Positions 11,498 to 22,900 of a DNA stretch of 64,000 nucleotides are shown in pieces (the first letter of the stretch is position 1; each line of letters opens with the position of its first letter). The stretch is from Ambrosia x helenae. Its lineage: Eukaryota > Streptophyta > Magnoliopsida > Asterales > Asteraceae. Both the position numbers and the translations under genes were made by a program. The notes below the pieces were generated by a model, which saw nothing but the letters and a program-made list of their open reading frames with translations, was not told the DNA's origin and ran no database searches. The DNA lies in contig CM061233.1 of assembly GCA_030844895.1 (NCBI GenBank), forward strand, positions 54,551,453 to 54,615,452, in the 5' to 3' direction.

Positions 11498-11699
11498 TTC
11501 TTGGCTTATCCAAGGTTCCTCTTCAACACTCTAGCGTCCATGAACACCTATCACTTTCAATGCTCGCTTTCAAGTGTACGCGACTTGATCATTTTCCTTC
11601 GGCTCACACACGTTACACGATTCCATCTTAAGTCCATCCATTTTAGTCGCTTCACCTGCGGTTACAGAATGTAGCGTAGTTACAATGTACTCATCCAAT

Positions 11700-12830
11700 T
11701 CACATTAATACAACACCGTTACATACATTAAGGTCATGTTTTACCCCGTTCACCAGTATGAAGATGTGTGGCATGCATTCTTGATTCTCCACAAGGTCCA
11801 TCACCTCAATTCTTTCATTCTCCTCATCAAATCCATTGATTTCTAGGACAAATAACTGTTTGCTTGGATATTTGTGCCCTGGTGTAAACTTTTCTGTACA
11901 TCAGAAACACTCCCCCTTTGCCCTCTCGGCCTCAATTTCCTTACTGTTCAACTGTTTGGTATTTGCCAGTTTTTTATTAGGTGGTGGTGTAGGAAGTAAC
12001 GTTAAATGGGATGCATGCACAGGTGGTTTGACATTTCCTTGACTCTTATAGCCATAGGAGGTTGGGTTAGACTTAAACATGCCATTAGAGGTGGTCTAAC
12101 TGATGGACTTGTTGGTATTGTTTTGTACCTTGGCCAAGTAATAAGCCTCCTTCATGTTCTTGGGCTTGAACATTCTTACTGGCCCTCCAGTATCTGGTTT
12201 CAATGCCTGTATGAAGATACTCACAACATATGGCTTAGGTATGGACACCTTCAATAGGCATGCATCAAATTCATCACATAATTCTTCTAATGGGCCTCTT
12301 TGCACCATAGAAGTTAAAACACCCATAGCATCCCCAGACAAGACATCTGAGAACCTGTTCATGATGGATTCTGAGTAATCAAGCCAAGAAATTTCTAAAA
12401 TTGAAACTCTCTTTGTTTTCAGAAAGGTTTCATGCCACTTAACTGCTTTTCCTTCAAAGTGTATGGCTGCATACCTCACCTTAAAGTTTTATGGGGTTTC
12501 GTCGACATTAAAGAAATGTTCACACTTATACAACCAATCGTCCACATCAGTGCCAATAAATTTGGGAAAATCAATTTTCCCAATCCGATGCAATCTCTCA
12601 GGTTTGTTTACAATTATTCCCAAAGTGGTAGAGGTTCCATTAATATCGCCATTGCTGGATGAACCTATGTTAGGCTTAGTCAACAGACCTTGCAGACTAG
12701 CATTCAGGTTTGCAATGGTGGAATCTGTTTTTTGCATGAATGCATTAAGTTTCAGTAAAGAAACTGAATGTTCTTCAATGGTTTTCTCTATGGTTGACTT
12801 CTCAGTATCTGAACGACTCCTGGTATTCAT
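11700..12830 (-). pseudogene. Ty3/gypsy Reina-like gag (one nonsense codon, decayed 3' end)
   Basis: ATG at 12830 starts MNTRSRSDTEKS. Around residue 90-100 follows FPKFIGTDVDDWLYKCEHFF, the typical start of the chromoviral retrotransposon gag domain, and then FEGKAVKWHETF. An in-frame TAA at 12489-12491 interrupts it. Reading continues in the same frame to about 12096, then becomes degenerate. A zinc-knuckle-like CxxC...GHK is still recognisable near 11860-11900, with its first region broken by a stop. No protease or RT follows. The element is cut off where the Athila-type LTR begins. The gag would have built the particle; here it is dead. Confidence 0.7.
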
Positions 12831-13089
12831 GGTTATGGAAATGAAACGAAACAGAGAGCAAAATTGAAGATGGATAAAGATTGGACAAATCACGAATTGA
12901 TCGACCCAAAGAGTGAATTGATCAACGAACGATCAATCCAGGCTAAGAACTGAAAAGAATTATTGAAAAGAATCAAAAAAGAAGAAGAATTTTGATGGAG
13001 TTGTTCGGAGAAGATGGTCGTCAATGGTGGTGATGGGTAGTAGCTATGGCGGTTAGACGATAGAATATGGTGATCCGAGTACCAAGATC

Positions 13090-13105
13090 GGTGCACTGAT
13101 ACCAA
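13090..13105 (-). other. PBS of the Reina-like element
   Basis: The minus strand reads TTGGTATCAGTGCACC, an initiator tRNA-Met type PBS with an altered 3' half. It sits directly inside the LTR start at 13106. Confidence 0.65.
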
Positions 13106-13400
13106 TGATATGAACAAAATCAAGACAGTAACTTCCCCGCTCAAACTAACAGCTAACCACTAAACTATAGTTCTGACCCTTAACTACTGATTATTACACA
13201 TTCAGTCCGTGCACTATCTTTCACTTATTACATTTTTAGCCCCTGTACATAGTATTTCATATCATTTTTTCATCAACAGTTAGTGTAGTTATTGTATAGA
13301 TAATTACAAAATCAAATTATTTCAGTAAATAATCTATTTAATCTTAACATAGACTTGGGCATCTTTCAACCCCTTAGAGATGAAACATAGCTCGAATCAT
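13106..13400 (-). repeat. Short 5' LTR of the Reina-like element (right edge uncertain)
   Basis: The plus strand starts TGATATGAAC right after the PBS. A terminal CA at 13398-13399 gives about 294 bp, in the usual range for Reina LTRs, but other CA endings are possible and there is no partner LTR or target duplication to decide. Confidence 0.4.
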
Positions 13401-13405
13401 CTCAA

Positions 13406-14297
13406 GTGAATGTGTTACTGATATATGTGGTTGGCCAACATGTTCCTTCGTCTGTGTGGAATCGTTTGGTGGTGGGTTTAAATGCGCAGTTGAGAACCGT
13501 GAGGAGTGGATCAATACGGTCTGATTTAGTTCCTGTTAGTAATTGGATAAAGACTTTCATGATTGAGGTTGGATGGTTTCAAGCAACCGCTAGCGGTTTC
13601 TATCAGTTGGGTATTTATTTTGGTAATTGTTGGTGATGATTGATTCTTTTCACAACCTCCACCCTATCTGTGTTCAGTCAAGAAACACCAAGGTAACTCT
13701 TATCAGTTTATTGCATGCAATATTGATTCATATAACTAATTGAAGAGATTAATGTATCATCCAGAGCATATTGTTAAGCAGCTGCAATCACATACAAGTC
13801 ATGCATTAAACCGTAAAAAGGTGTCCTGTGTAGTTAATGGCGGTATCATTAGTAAGTTTAGTAGAGGTCATAGAATCTATGCACTCTGGAATGCTTGCTA
13901 CTTCTCTCTTTCAAACATAGTAAGTTTATCCTATTTAGGGTTTATCTGTGTAGAACTGTTTCATGTGTAAGGTTTAAGATTTATCTGCTGATTATCTTCA
14001 CTCTTATCCAGGCTGTGGCGTTCACAATCACATGTGGCCTGGTTCATTATGGATTTTTTTTCGTTCCAGATGTTCACAGAGGCTACCACATAGGAAACCA
14101 GGAGGTAAAGCTGTGATAAAAAAAAAAAATATCGCAACTATTAAGTTTCTGATTATTTTATGAACAGCGAGGACGAGGAGTGGTGGTTGCTACCAACATT
14201 GCTGGTGATACTGAAGGTGATACAAGCACGGTTTGTTGACAAACATAGAAGTTGAAGATTTGTCGCTCTTGTCCAGATCCTGATACTTTTTGGGTGG
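13406..14297 (+). pseudogene. Possible 3' exons of an unidentified host gene
   Basis: Plausible coding blocks separated by GT...AG boundaries occur. 13430-13636 includes VWNRLVVGLNAQLRTVRSGS and VGWFQATASGFYQLGIY. 14012-14104 follows an acceptor at CTTATCCAG. 14167-14240 follows TTTTATGAACAG and ends in TGA. I do not recognise the protein. The blocks run toward LON2, which lies tail-to-tail on the other side of the Tat insertion (14298-41142), so this may be the 3' end of LON2's former neighbour. Exon linkage and frame are guesses; it may equally be a decayed fragment. Confidence 0.3.
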
Positions 14298-14885
14298 TGA
14301 AGAAACAAATAGCCTAACCTCCTTGTAAGGATGATAGTCTAGATGTAACCACAGGATTGATCCTTCACTAGCACTTCCTGGATTAGAGTAACCTGCAATA
14401 AAGATCGAGTGGGTAGGGAGACGACTACACAAGGTAGTAGTTTATAACAAAAACGGGGGTGAATGGGGATACTATCAAGTGTGATAGCTCTTAGGGTTAG
14501 CCAAAAGTGTCCTCTCTATTAGGGAGATGATCCCTTATATAGAGGTGGACGTATGCCACCATTACCCAGAACCCTAATCATAATGGGCCAGGCCCGATCA
14601 GGGTTGTCTCCACTACCCAAGGATTATATTAGTAAAGTAGTTAAGATATAGCAATAAATAAGGAAACATGGAACGATTACCGCTTTTACCGCTTACGCGC
14701 GCGGACATCTCTCCGTGATTGTAGGAGAGTCGTTGCTACTTTGCTGATATCTCTCCGTAATGATAGGAAAGTAGTTAATGCTTTGATATACGGAGTAACC
14801 TCTTTTGTGCGCGTGAAGCTCTTCCGCGGGGCTGAATTCCGGGTTTGGGTATGCTCTGCGCAGTTATGAGCACCCAATCCCATCA
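14298..14885 (-). repeat. 3' LTR of the Tat element
   Basis: Plus-strand ends are TGAAGAAACA and CCCATCA. The TATA box on the minus strand (TATATAAG) corresponds to 14534-14541. It contains an internal near-duplication around CTCTCCGTRAT (14708-14765). It is identical to 40555-41142 except for two substitutions (CTCCACT versus CTTCACT, and GGGGCTG versus GGGGTTG). Confidence 0.95.
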
Positions 14886-14898
14886 AGTCCCCCCAGTC
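14886..14898 (-). other. Polypurine tract of the Tat element
   Basis: The minus strand reads CTGGGGGGACT directly before the 3' LTR, the usual place and composition for the primer of plus-strand DNA synthesis. Confidence 0.75.
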
Positions 14899-15042
14899 CA
14901 GCGTGTACCCTTTTCTCGAGTGTATGAGGGAAGAGGGTGGATGGTGGACTTAAAAAGTGATGGCCCCTGGATGATAGCTCAGCCTTCCTTGGTGGTGAAA
15001 ACCTGGTAATCAGTGGGTTGTTGTTGCAAATTAATGAAGACT

Positions 15043-15121
15043 CGGAGTGTTGGTCGTACGGAGAGCGGAGTGTTTGCAATACGGAGAACGGAGTGTTTGC
15101 CCTGCGGAGAGCGGAGAACGG
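15043..15121 (+). repeat. 23-bp direct repeats upstream of the antisense gene
   Basis: About three and a half copies of a CGGAGARCGGAGTGTTTGC unit start at 15043, 15059, 15082 and 15105. They lie 270-350 bp upstream of the TATA box of the antisense accessory gene, inside the Tat element. They could be promoter elements of that gene or simple tandem duplications. Confidence 0.7.
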
Positions 15122-15369
15122 TACTTGAATTTGACGTTGGATCTCCGTGTTGTGTTACGTGGCTTTCCAGCAGAGGACAGCTGTCGAATAGTGAGTAAAG
15201 GATGGCGGATAGCGTCTGCCACAAGCTACACTTGTGTCAGTGAGCGTCCCATCGGTTATGGCAGACAGCTGTATTAGGCGCGTGTCTTAGCGCGTGGTGC
15301 GCGCGTGTGCCGTCAACTTAGCTTTCACAGCCACGTGTCGTTTGGAAAACCGTTTCCACTTACCCATGC

Positions 15370-15405
15370 TGACGTCAGTGGCAGTTATAGCCCACATTAT
15401 AAAAG
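15370..15405 (+). promoter_or_regulatory. Antisense-gene promoter: TGACGTCA box and TATA box
   Basis: A palindromic TGACGTCA (15370-15377, bZIP/TGA-factor type) is followed by TATAAAAG (15398-15405), about 112 bp before the ATG at 15517. The arrangement fits an independent polymerase II promoter for the antisense gene. Activity is inferred. Confidence 0.55.
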
Positions 15406-15516
15406 GATTTCAAAATATTTCAAACTTCACCGTTCTCATCTTTAATTGCAAACCTCCCAACTTCCCTTTTTCTCTCTCACTCTGATTAACCGTTGCCTTT
15501 ACTCAATCATCAAAAA

Positions 15517-18500
15517 ATGTCTCAAGAAACGTCTGGTGCTGTTGATCTGACAAAGACGACTGAGAAAACTGAGAAGGGCATTACCACAACCGTTATCAAG
15601 TGGGATGCCTCTTCTTTTTCCTCATTCCTCGATCAATATGGAATTGAGTCTGATTGGGAGCCTGAACTTCCTGCTGCTGGTAAGACGGCGTTGGACGCTT
15701 CTCCTGGTAAAATCACTCTATATGAAGCGTTCTTTTCCCGATGTTGCTTTCGTCTTCCCACTACGAAGTTCCTGGTAAGTACCCTTATGAAATATGGGGT
15801 GCATCCTACTCAAATGACTCCATTTGGGCTGTCCAGACTCGTGCATTTTGAAGCAACCTGTCGGTCTCTCGACCTAGAGCCGACCTTTGATATGTTGAAT
15901 GTGTTTTACGTTCTTGAAGAGGCCCGCGGTGGGCCCGGGTGGTACAGTGTAGCTCCCCGGAGAAGTCGGACACAGATTGTCTCGGAGAGTCCCAAATCAA
16001 TGTATGATTGGAAAGAAAAGTTCTTCTACATCCACCGAGGGGTGATTCCCGCGGCCATGCAATGGATGAGCATTGGAGTGAAGGAAAGGATTGCGGAGTT
16101 CCCGCCCATGAAAGATTACAACAACCAACCGTGGTATGATACTCTGTGTGCCCATTCTACTCCACTGTCTATGGAGAAGTGCCCAGAGGGCGTGCTTGTG
16201 ATGCTAGGGCTCAGCCGTTTGGGTAACCCGGAGGGTCAAGAGCCCACCGCTGCTGATGCTAGTAAGTACACGTGGATTTATTCTCCATTGCTTCTTCCTT
16301 TCATTATGTGTTTACTCTTTATGTCGTTATCCTTGCAGGAATGACGAAGTTCGATCTTTTCGATGCCCGGGGGTCCGCTAAACTAAAGTATATTGCGTTG
16401 CCCCAAGGAACTCCCACAGTGATTGAGCGGCTGGCTCGCAATTTTTTGATGCCACAACTCAAGGATGCTCCGCAGCATTACACGCGTACAGGTTACATCC
16501 TATACTACCTCTCAATATTCAATATAATATTTCTTGCATTTTACTGTGGGAGATTCCTGCGCCGAAAAAGGGCGCGTCGTGTTCCACGCCTTGCAAACTC
16601 TGACCCGCGTGCCCTTTGTTTCAGGCGCAGGGATTTGCCCAGTCAAGAAGACCGGGGTTGACCCGGGTGAGACTTCCCCAGGTCGTAAGAAGATGTCATG
16701 TTCAGGTAAATCATGTCATATGTTATCGTAGTATGTATGAAGCTTGAACCTTGTTTTATGTCTGTCCGTAGGTGCGGGTCCGAAGCGTCAGCGGAAAGAC
16801 TCTCGTAAAGGGAAGAAGGTGGCCTCCAGCTCTACTGTTGCTAGAGATGATGACGAGGCAACAGAGTCAGATGATGACGCTAAACGTCAGCGTACGCGCG
16901 GACCTACACCCGTTGATGACTCTGTTGAGGTATCTAACGAGCTATATCAGAAGCGTATTGAAGATCTTGCCCAAAAGCAGGTTCAAATCTCAAGGCCATC
17001 TACGGAGGTCACTAAACCAACTTCGTCCAATGTGGTTGAGGAGTTAGCCCTTAATAAAGGGACAAATGTCAAGCCTGCTGGCCCGAAGATAATTGTGAAG
17101 CCTCCACCTAAACGGAAGCCTGTGTTAGTCAAATCTGTCAAACAGACCCCTGGTAAGTTTCTGTTGCAGAGCTTTGTGTTCAATTTCTGTACATGGAGCA
17201 CAAAGTCATTACTTTCTTCTTTGTATTCGCAGGTAAAAGTGCTGCTCCACAAGGGGCACTGAAGAAGCCCATTTCGATCGTGGAGAAAGTGAGTGGGCCT
17301 ATCCCTGAAGATGTGCAGGGCCCAAATCCATCTGAGTTGGAAACCCGGGGACCTTCTCAAGTGGAAGGGATTGTGATGTCTCCGAAGGCAAGTGGAGACG
17401 CTGGTAAAAGCCCTTTGGTTGAGTCGTCCCCTGTGAATGTTGATCCAACAATCATGGCAACAGATACCGCCCAAGGAGAAAAAGGTAGTCAGCCGGACCC
17501 ACCCTCTAAAATGGATAAATCTGCGCCCGCGGGTGTTCCCGCGGATAAGGTATCCACAGAAAGCATGCGGACCTCTTCGACTCCTAAGGGGATATAACCA
17601 AAGCTGCTCGTGGGTCTGGAAAAGCGAGTGGAAGCGGAACGAGGGTTGCTCCTCGTGATTTTGATCCGAACAGGCCTTATCAGCCCCGATGGGATATAAG
17701 GCAGACGACCCGCTTTACCAATCCGTTGAGTGCCGAGGAGTTTATCTCCTATGCTGTTCCGCCTAGTGAGCGCAATTATCAAGATAGTATTGACCGTCGC
17801 TCATTGTTTTCCGACATGAGCTTGAATCTAGCATTGAGCTTTAGTAACTTCGGGTCGATGCTGCGACGAGAAGAGGAATTCCAACGTTCTTGGCAGGCTC
17901 TCAGGAGCGCGGAAGAAGCACAAAGGGAACGGGAGGAAGAATTCCAACGATTCCGTGCAGATGCTCATTCCGAAGTTGAGCAATTGAGGGGTCAACTTCG
18001 GTCTGCTGAGGGTGAGATTCAGAAAATGAAGGAGAAAGCTGAAGCTGCCAAGGGGTGGAAAGATTCTTGTGAGCGCACCAATTTAGAACTAGAGCGTGGT
18101 CGGAAAGCTAACGAGAAGCTGAAGAATGAGGTTGCCCGTGTGGTCCGCGAAGCAGAAGAGAAACAGAAACTTCTGGATGCGAAACAGGCTGAACTGTCTG
18201 ACACTGTCATCAAGCTGAAAGAGCAACATGAGAGCTTAGTGACTGCCACCACGCGGGTTTCGGAGTTAGAAGCGCAGGTGAAGAGTCTTGAGGAGGAAAA
18301 GGCACAACTGGGTGAAACAAATGCCTTATTGGATTCCTCTCGTTTTCAGCTGGAAGTAAGCCTCCAACAAACACAAAATGAGCTCCGTACGGTTGTGCAA
18401 ACCTCGCAGGCCGCTCGGGAACGTCTAACTTGGATGATGCAACACGGTCTTCAAGGGGTTCGAATTCCTTTGACCTTTATTATTAGTATGTATATGTTGC

Positions 18501-18818
18501 AATATACTTTATTGCCTTATCTTGTCCATGTTTGATCCATAGGTTTTTAAACGCATATGGAACGAGCCGAAGTTTGGCGATGCGGTTGCGAAGATCGGTG
18601 CATCTTCCATGCGGAGTGGCCTACAGGAAGGGTTTGCTGAGGGCTATCATCACCATGCGGCTGGCTTGGCCCTTGAAGATGGAGAGCATTTTGGGAAACC
18701 TTATGAAGAAGAAGCCGTTGCTGCGCAGCAGGAGTTTGAGACTCTCACCTTCGATGTCTTTGACGTGGTTGATCATTGCCTGAAGACGGATGATCCAATA
18801 GGTCAGCTGCGCGAATAC
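15517..18818 (+). pseudogene. Tat antisense accessory gene (gypsy-type transposase-like), 5' portion
   Basis: Lies antisense to gag-pol between pol and the 3' LTR, where Tat elements such as Grande carry an extra gene. Apparent exons are 15517-16261, 16339-16491, 16625-16705, 16772-17152, 17233-18457 and 18543-18818, all with GT...AG introns and matching phases. The N-terminal part (LMKYGVHPTQMTPFGLSRLV, FYVLEEARGGPGWYSVA) resembles the Pfam 'putative gypsy-type transposase' domain. A basic and acidic linker follows (about 16790-17560), then a long coiled coil (17830-18420) rich in E, Q, R and K. A one-base frameshift near 17590 interrupts exon 5. The last exon is split after 18818 by the copia element; its remainder is at 33992-34147. 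The function of this family is unknown; the name does not prove transposase activity. An in-frame upstream ATG exists at 15493. Confidence 0.8.
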
Positions 18819-18875
18819 TGTTGATGCGTTTTGCGACTAAGGATTGGATAAACATTATTAACATATGTTAGAGAA

Positions 18876-19037
18876 GGGCCGAAGGTAAACATAAGGGGCG
18901 AAGGTAGATTATAGTGGGCGAAGGTAGATGGACAATGGGCGAAGGAAGATTGAAACTGACATGAAGACACATTCGACCACTGGAAGTGGGCGAATGTGGA
19001 AAATGCCTACGTTCGACCAGTGAAAAGGGGCGAACGT
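18876..19037 (+). repeat. GGGCGAAG repeats and two hairpins in LTR U3
   Basis: Direct copies of GGGCGAAGGTAGA lie at about 18876, 18896, 18916 and 18937. Two hairpins follow. The arms CACATTCG (18968-18975) and CGAATGTG (18991-18998) pair perfectly, and the loop itself contains CCAC/GTGG. The arms ACGTTCG (19009-19015) and CGAACGT (19031-19037) also pair. All lie just upstream of the TATA box. The same set is present in the 3' LTR (hairpin arms at 33620/33643 and 33661/33683). Confidence 0.85.
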
Positions 19038-19045
19038 GCAGTGTC

Positions 19046-19053
19046 TATAAATA
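19046..19053 (+). promoter_or_regulatory. LTR TATA box (TATAAATA)
   Basis: Matches the plant TATA consensus and lies 9 bp after the second U3 hairpin; the copy in the other LTR is at 33698-33705. It is the probable core promoter of the copia transcript. Confidence 0.7.
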
Positions 19054-19338
19054 GGTTTTTGTGATTTTGATTATGTAATAGAGTTGTCAGTTGTGTCTGT
19101 GTTCAGGTCAGGTTCAGAGGTTGTTTTGAGATATTGTGTGTGTGTTCTAGATTAACGTAAAACTGATTGTAAAAGCTTATTTGAAAGAAGTTAATCTATG
19201 AAATGATGTTGAAAATGATCTTGATTGTGTTTTGATTTGTGTTTTATCAATTTGTTCAGAACTAGGGTTTCCGCACCTGGTTTTGTGACTTGTATGATCG
19301 TATAATCCTGTTTTAGCTAAAATCTTTCGCTCACAAAG

Positions 19339-19350
19339 TGGTATCAGAGC
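19339..19350 (+). other. PBS of the first copia element
   Basis: TGGTATCAGAGC, complementary to the 3' end of initiator tRNA-Met, lies 3 bp after the LTR end. Confidence 0.95.
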
Positions 19351-19978
19351 ATAGAGGATCATACAATAACAAATTTGATAAAATCAGAGTTGATTTGGAC
19401 ATGTTTTTGACCTAAATACATCTGTTTTTACATAAACATTGTTTTTTAAGTGTTTTTGATCGATTTAAAGGAGAATTTGTGGTCGAATTCAAGTTTTCCA
19501 AGAATTAAAGTTGTTCCAAATCTATTCCGAAACATAACCTGATTGAGATCATTCAAATCCATGAACTTTTGAAAATCTGAGATCAGAATAACCGTTTTTC
19601 AAACAATAACCGTTTTTCAAAAGTGAGATCTGTTTGTAGTGGGCGAACCTGGAACCTGACTTGAGTTGAGTGGTCGAACGTGTTGAAAAGTGGGCGAACC
19701 TGAGGAGTAAGTGGTCGAACCTAAAATTTTGTGTAGAATTTTTCACTTTCGGGTATAAAATCCCACCTTCGACCAGTTTGTTTTGGGCGAAAGTGAAAAG
19801 TTTGTTATTCTGTTTTACATTCTGGTCATATCTACGTTCGGGTGTTACTGTTTGGGCGAACATAGAATCAGAAGGGTCGAAAGTGATAAAGTTTGGACGA
19901 ACCTAGAGTATTTCGGGCGAATCTAGGATTTTGTTGAAAAATTTTTCTAAGTGTTGAGATTTTTCTTAGTGTGTGATC
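19351..19978 (+). other. Copia leader with clustered TTCG/CGAA motifs
   Basis: The 5' untranslated leader between PBS and gag. From 19636 to 19930 it holds about ten copies of GGNCGAAC/GTTCG-type words in both orientations. These include an imperfect hairpin with arms CTACGTTCG (19832-19840) and CGAACATAG (19857-19865), and CACTTTCG (19744) that could pair with CGAAAGTG (19788). A donor-like GA|GTAAGT occurs at 19706/19707. It may contain packaging, dimerisation or splicing signals; none is proven. Confidence 0.6.
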
Positions 19979-22900
19979 ATGTGGCGTTTTCAAACTACTC
20001 CGGGATCAGCAACAACACAACCACAACAGCAAACGATGGACCCATGGACAGTGGCAGCGCAAAAGACGAACACACAGTCTTCACAACCACTTAATTACAT
20101 GGCAACGACGAGCACTATGCCTCAAAGTGTAGCACATCCGGCACTACAATCTGATTACTGGGGAGTAGCAGCAGCGGCGGTAAATACTCAAACCACTAAT
20201 GCTATTTCTACTTTGATTAAGGATTTGTCTACAGGTAGTGGAACTCGGCCACCGAAGCTCATGGAAATGCAAGAGTATAATCAGTGGCATACCATGTTCA
20301 AGATCCATTTGGAAGGCATGGGAGTTGAAGGAGCAGAGGCATGGAGCATGATTGTTAAAGGTTACACAGCACCGATTTTGGAGAATACAGGTGAGATGAT
20401 TCCTTTGGAAAGCTTAACTGAGGACGAGAAGAAGAAATATGTGGTGGAGAAAAAGGCTTTTTCCCAATTGACACAGGCAATCACAAGTGACCTGTTGCAT
20501 CAATTTGGGACATGTACTACATCAAAGCAGCTTTGGGATAAGCTTAAGAGGAAGCATGATGGTAATGAGAAGACTAGGAGCCTGAGAATGGAAGAATTGG
20601 TCAAAGAGTTTGAGAATTTTTCTTTTATTAATAATGAAACTCTAAAAGAACTAACTCCTAGATATATGCATTTGTTGTCTGAATTGTCTAGTTATGGTGT
20701 ACAGATTCCAATGACTAAGCAGGTGGATAAGTTTGCAGATGCTTTACCACCACAATGGGATCAGCATGTGGAAGTTCTCAGAGAGAAGGATGCTTATCAA
20801 TTCTGAACTATTTCAGAGTTTATCGAAAAGCTGGAGAACAAAGAGTTGGAGGATAGGAGGAAAGCTAGAAGGTCACAGATTCCTCAGAATCCCAGTTTGT
20901 ATTTTGGAGGCACTTCAGTTCCAGTTGGTAACTCGAGCTCAGGAAGCATTGCACCACATGTTGCATGTATTTCCAATGTCATGGAATCATCAAAACCAAC
21001 CACCAACTACTTGACACAAACATCATCCTACTCACAACCATCATACACACCACCACAATACAATTCCTACATTTCACCACTCTCCCCAATGCAACAAGCA
21101 GGTTTTTACACCGCTAACCATTCACAACAACCAATAAACCAAGTTACTCAACCGAATCAACAACAGGTGGTTTTGGATACATCTAACTTGGGAAATGTGA
21201 CTGTGGAGGTTGCTCAGCAACACATTGCATTAGTCTCAGCAATGGTTTCATCCTACAATGGTTTAGTTGCTAGTCAGATTGGGAACAACAACTTAACCAA
21301 CGAAGACTATGCACAGATAGACAAGGAAGAGATGGAACTAATTGACATTCAATGGGCTTTTGCGAGTATTATGAGAAGAGCAACAGAGTTCATCGAGAAA
21401 ACAGGAAGAACTGATTTGGCAACTTCTCCCAACACAACCTATGGATTCAACAAGGAGAAGGTTACGTGTTTTAATTGTGGAGAAAAAGGACACTTTAAAA
21501 GGGAATGCACCCAGCCACCTAAACAAGGTAATCGAAACCCTTTCAATGCAAATTACCAGAACCGTCAACAACAAAACCAAGTTTCTTACCAAAATAACAA
21601 CAACTACCAAAACCGAAACTTTAACAACCAAAACAGACAACCAAACACTCAAAACCAGATTCAAAACCAATCTCCTAACAACACAAACCGAACAGTTGTA
21701 CCTATCACTACACCTAATGAGACTCAACAGAATGCGAGTCAGAACCAAGCTTTGGTGACTCAACAGGATGAAAGGTTTGACTGGTCGGGTATGCAAATAG
21801 GAGTTGAGGAAGTGACTACTAGTGGGAATGTGGCATGTGTTGCTTATCAGGTTGATATGGAAGAGTCGGTGGCAGTTGATGAGAAGAAAGAAACTGAGGA
21901 GTGTGAAAGTGATGATTCTGAGACTGAGATGGAAGTGGAAAATGAACCTGTTGAGGTTAAGGCTGAGGAAACGAGTTCTGGAATGGTGATTGATTCTATT
22001 ACTGATGTTCCTGAAGAGTGTAGATCAGTTTATTCAGATTCTGAGAGCGAATCAGATACAGAGGCAAGTGTTGATTCTTTAGATGATGATATTGATCAGT
22101 TGCTGGCAGAAGCTGACTTTTTGATGACGAGGAAGTCGTGTATTGCTGATGATGCTTTCACCAAGATTGACTACTCCAAGTTTTTCACTGGAAAGGAAGC
22201 TCATTTCGCGTTGATGGCCATGACTGAACCGCCAAAACCTGTAAGTTCTGAATCTAGCACTGATGTTATGAGTGATAAATATTGTGGAACATGTGATAGA
22301 TTGACTGAGGAGAATAAACAACTCCGAATTTCACGTGATAGTGCTATCATGAACAGTCAATCTACTCGCAAAGAGTTGAATGCTTTCAACAAAGTATTAG
22401 ATGGCTATAAAAAGGACATTTCTGACTTGAAAAACACTTTGTCATTGAAACAATTGGCAATAAACAACTATATCAATGAAATTGAAAACACCAAGTTGGA
22501 AATGGCAGCCATAAAATGCTTTGCTGAAAAGGTGAACAAAAAGTTGGAAAGTTATAAGAATGTTGCTTATGTGGTAGACCATATTATTGATGATAACACC
22601 ACCAATTACAAGTCTGTACCATCTCCGGTTCTTTTTGAAAATCATAACTATCACCAAGTTATACCGGAGAGTTCGGTAAAATCAGACTCATCATCAGAAA
22701 TGGAATCTAATACCTCGAGTATTGGTGATCCTTATTCCGATGTGAGACCGATTTTAGGCTTGAATGATGAGGGTGTTTATGCTGAAAGTGTGAATTCAGA
22801 CTCAGAGAATGATGATACTGGTAGTGATCAAACTGTTAATGTATGTGAGATTCCAAAAGAAAATCACATCATTACTACTGAACCAGTGTCACCATCTGAT

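Larger units (their letters stand above)
9990..11690 (-). repeat. Athila-type LTR with internal insertions
   Basis: The plus strand starts TGATCGG next to the PBS, so this is a 5' LTR in minus orientation. About 9990-10930 and 11498-11690 share layout and wording with the LTR at 48566-50275: tracts like TCTCCAGGATCCCGG, TGACTCGTAATATTGAA, and a far end with CTCCAAGGTTCCTC-like words. Between them sit GGT microsatellites and rDNA-derived pieces (separate entries). The right edge is unclear because the Reina-like gag follows. No target duplication was found. Confidence 0.5.
18819..19335 (+). repeat. 5' LTR of the first copia element
   Basis: Starts TGTTGATGCG and ends CGCTCACA. It contains four 20-bp-phased GGGCGAAGGTAGA repeats (18876-18949), two hairpins (18968-18998 and 19009-19037) and TATAAATA at 19046-19053. 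Transcription should start shortly after the TATA box, making the upstream repeats U3 sequence. Confidence 0.95.

Noticed and set aside
14167..14240. Helicase motif (VVVATNIAG) in the possible host exon
   Set aside because: The match covers only a few residues and the following residues do not fit any helicase motif.
18876..18998. CRISPR-like repeat-spacer array
   Set aside because: Regular spacing exists but units are degenerate, spacers are similar, and the sequence is a plant LTR.
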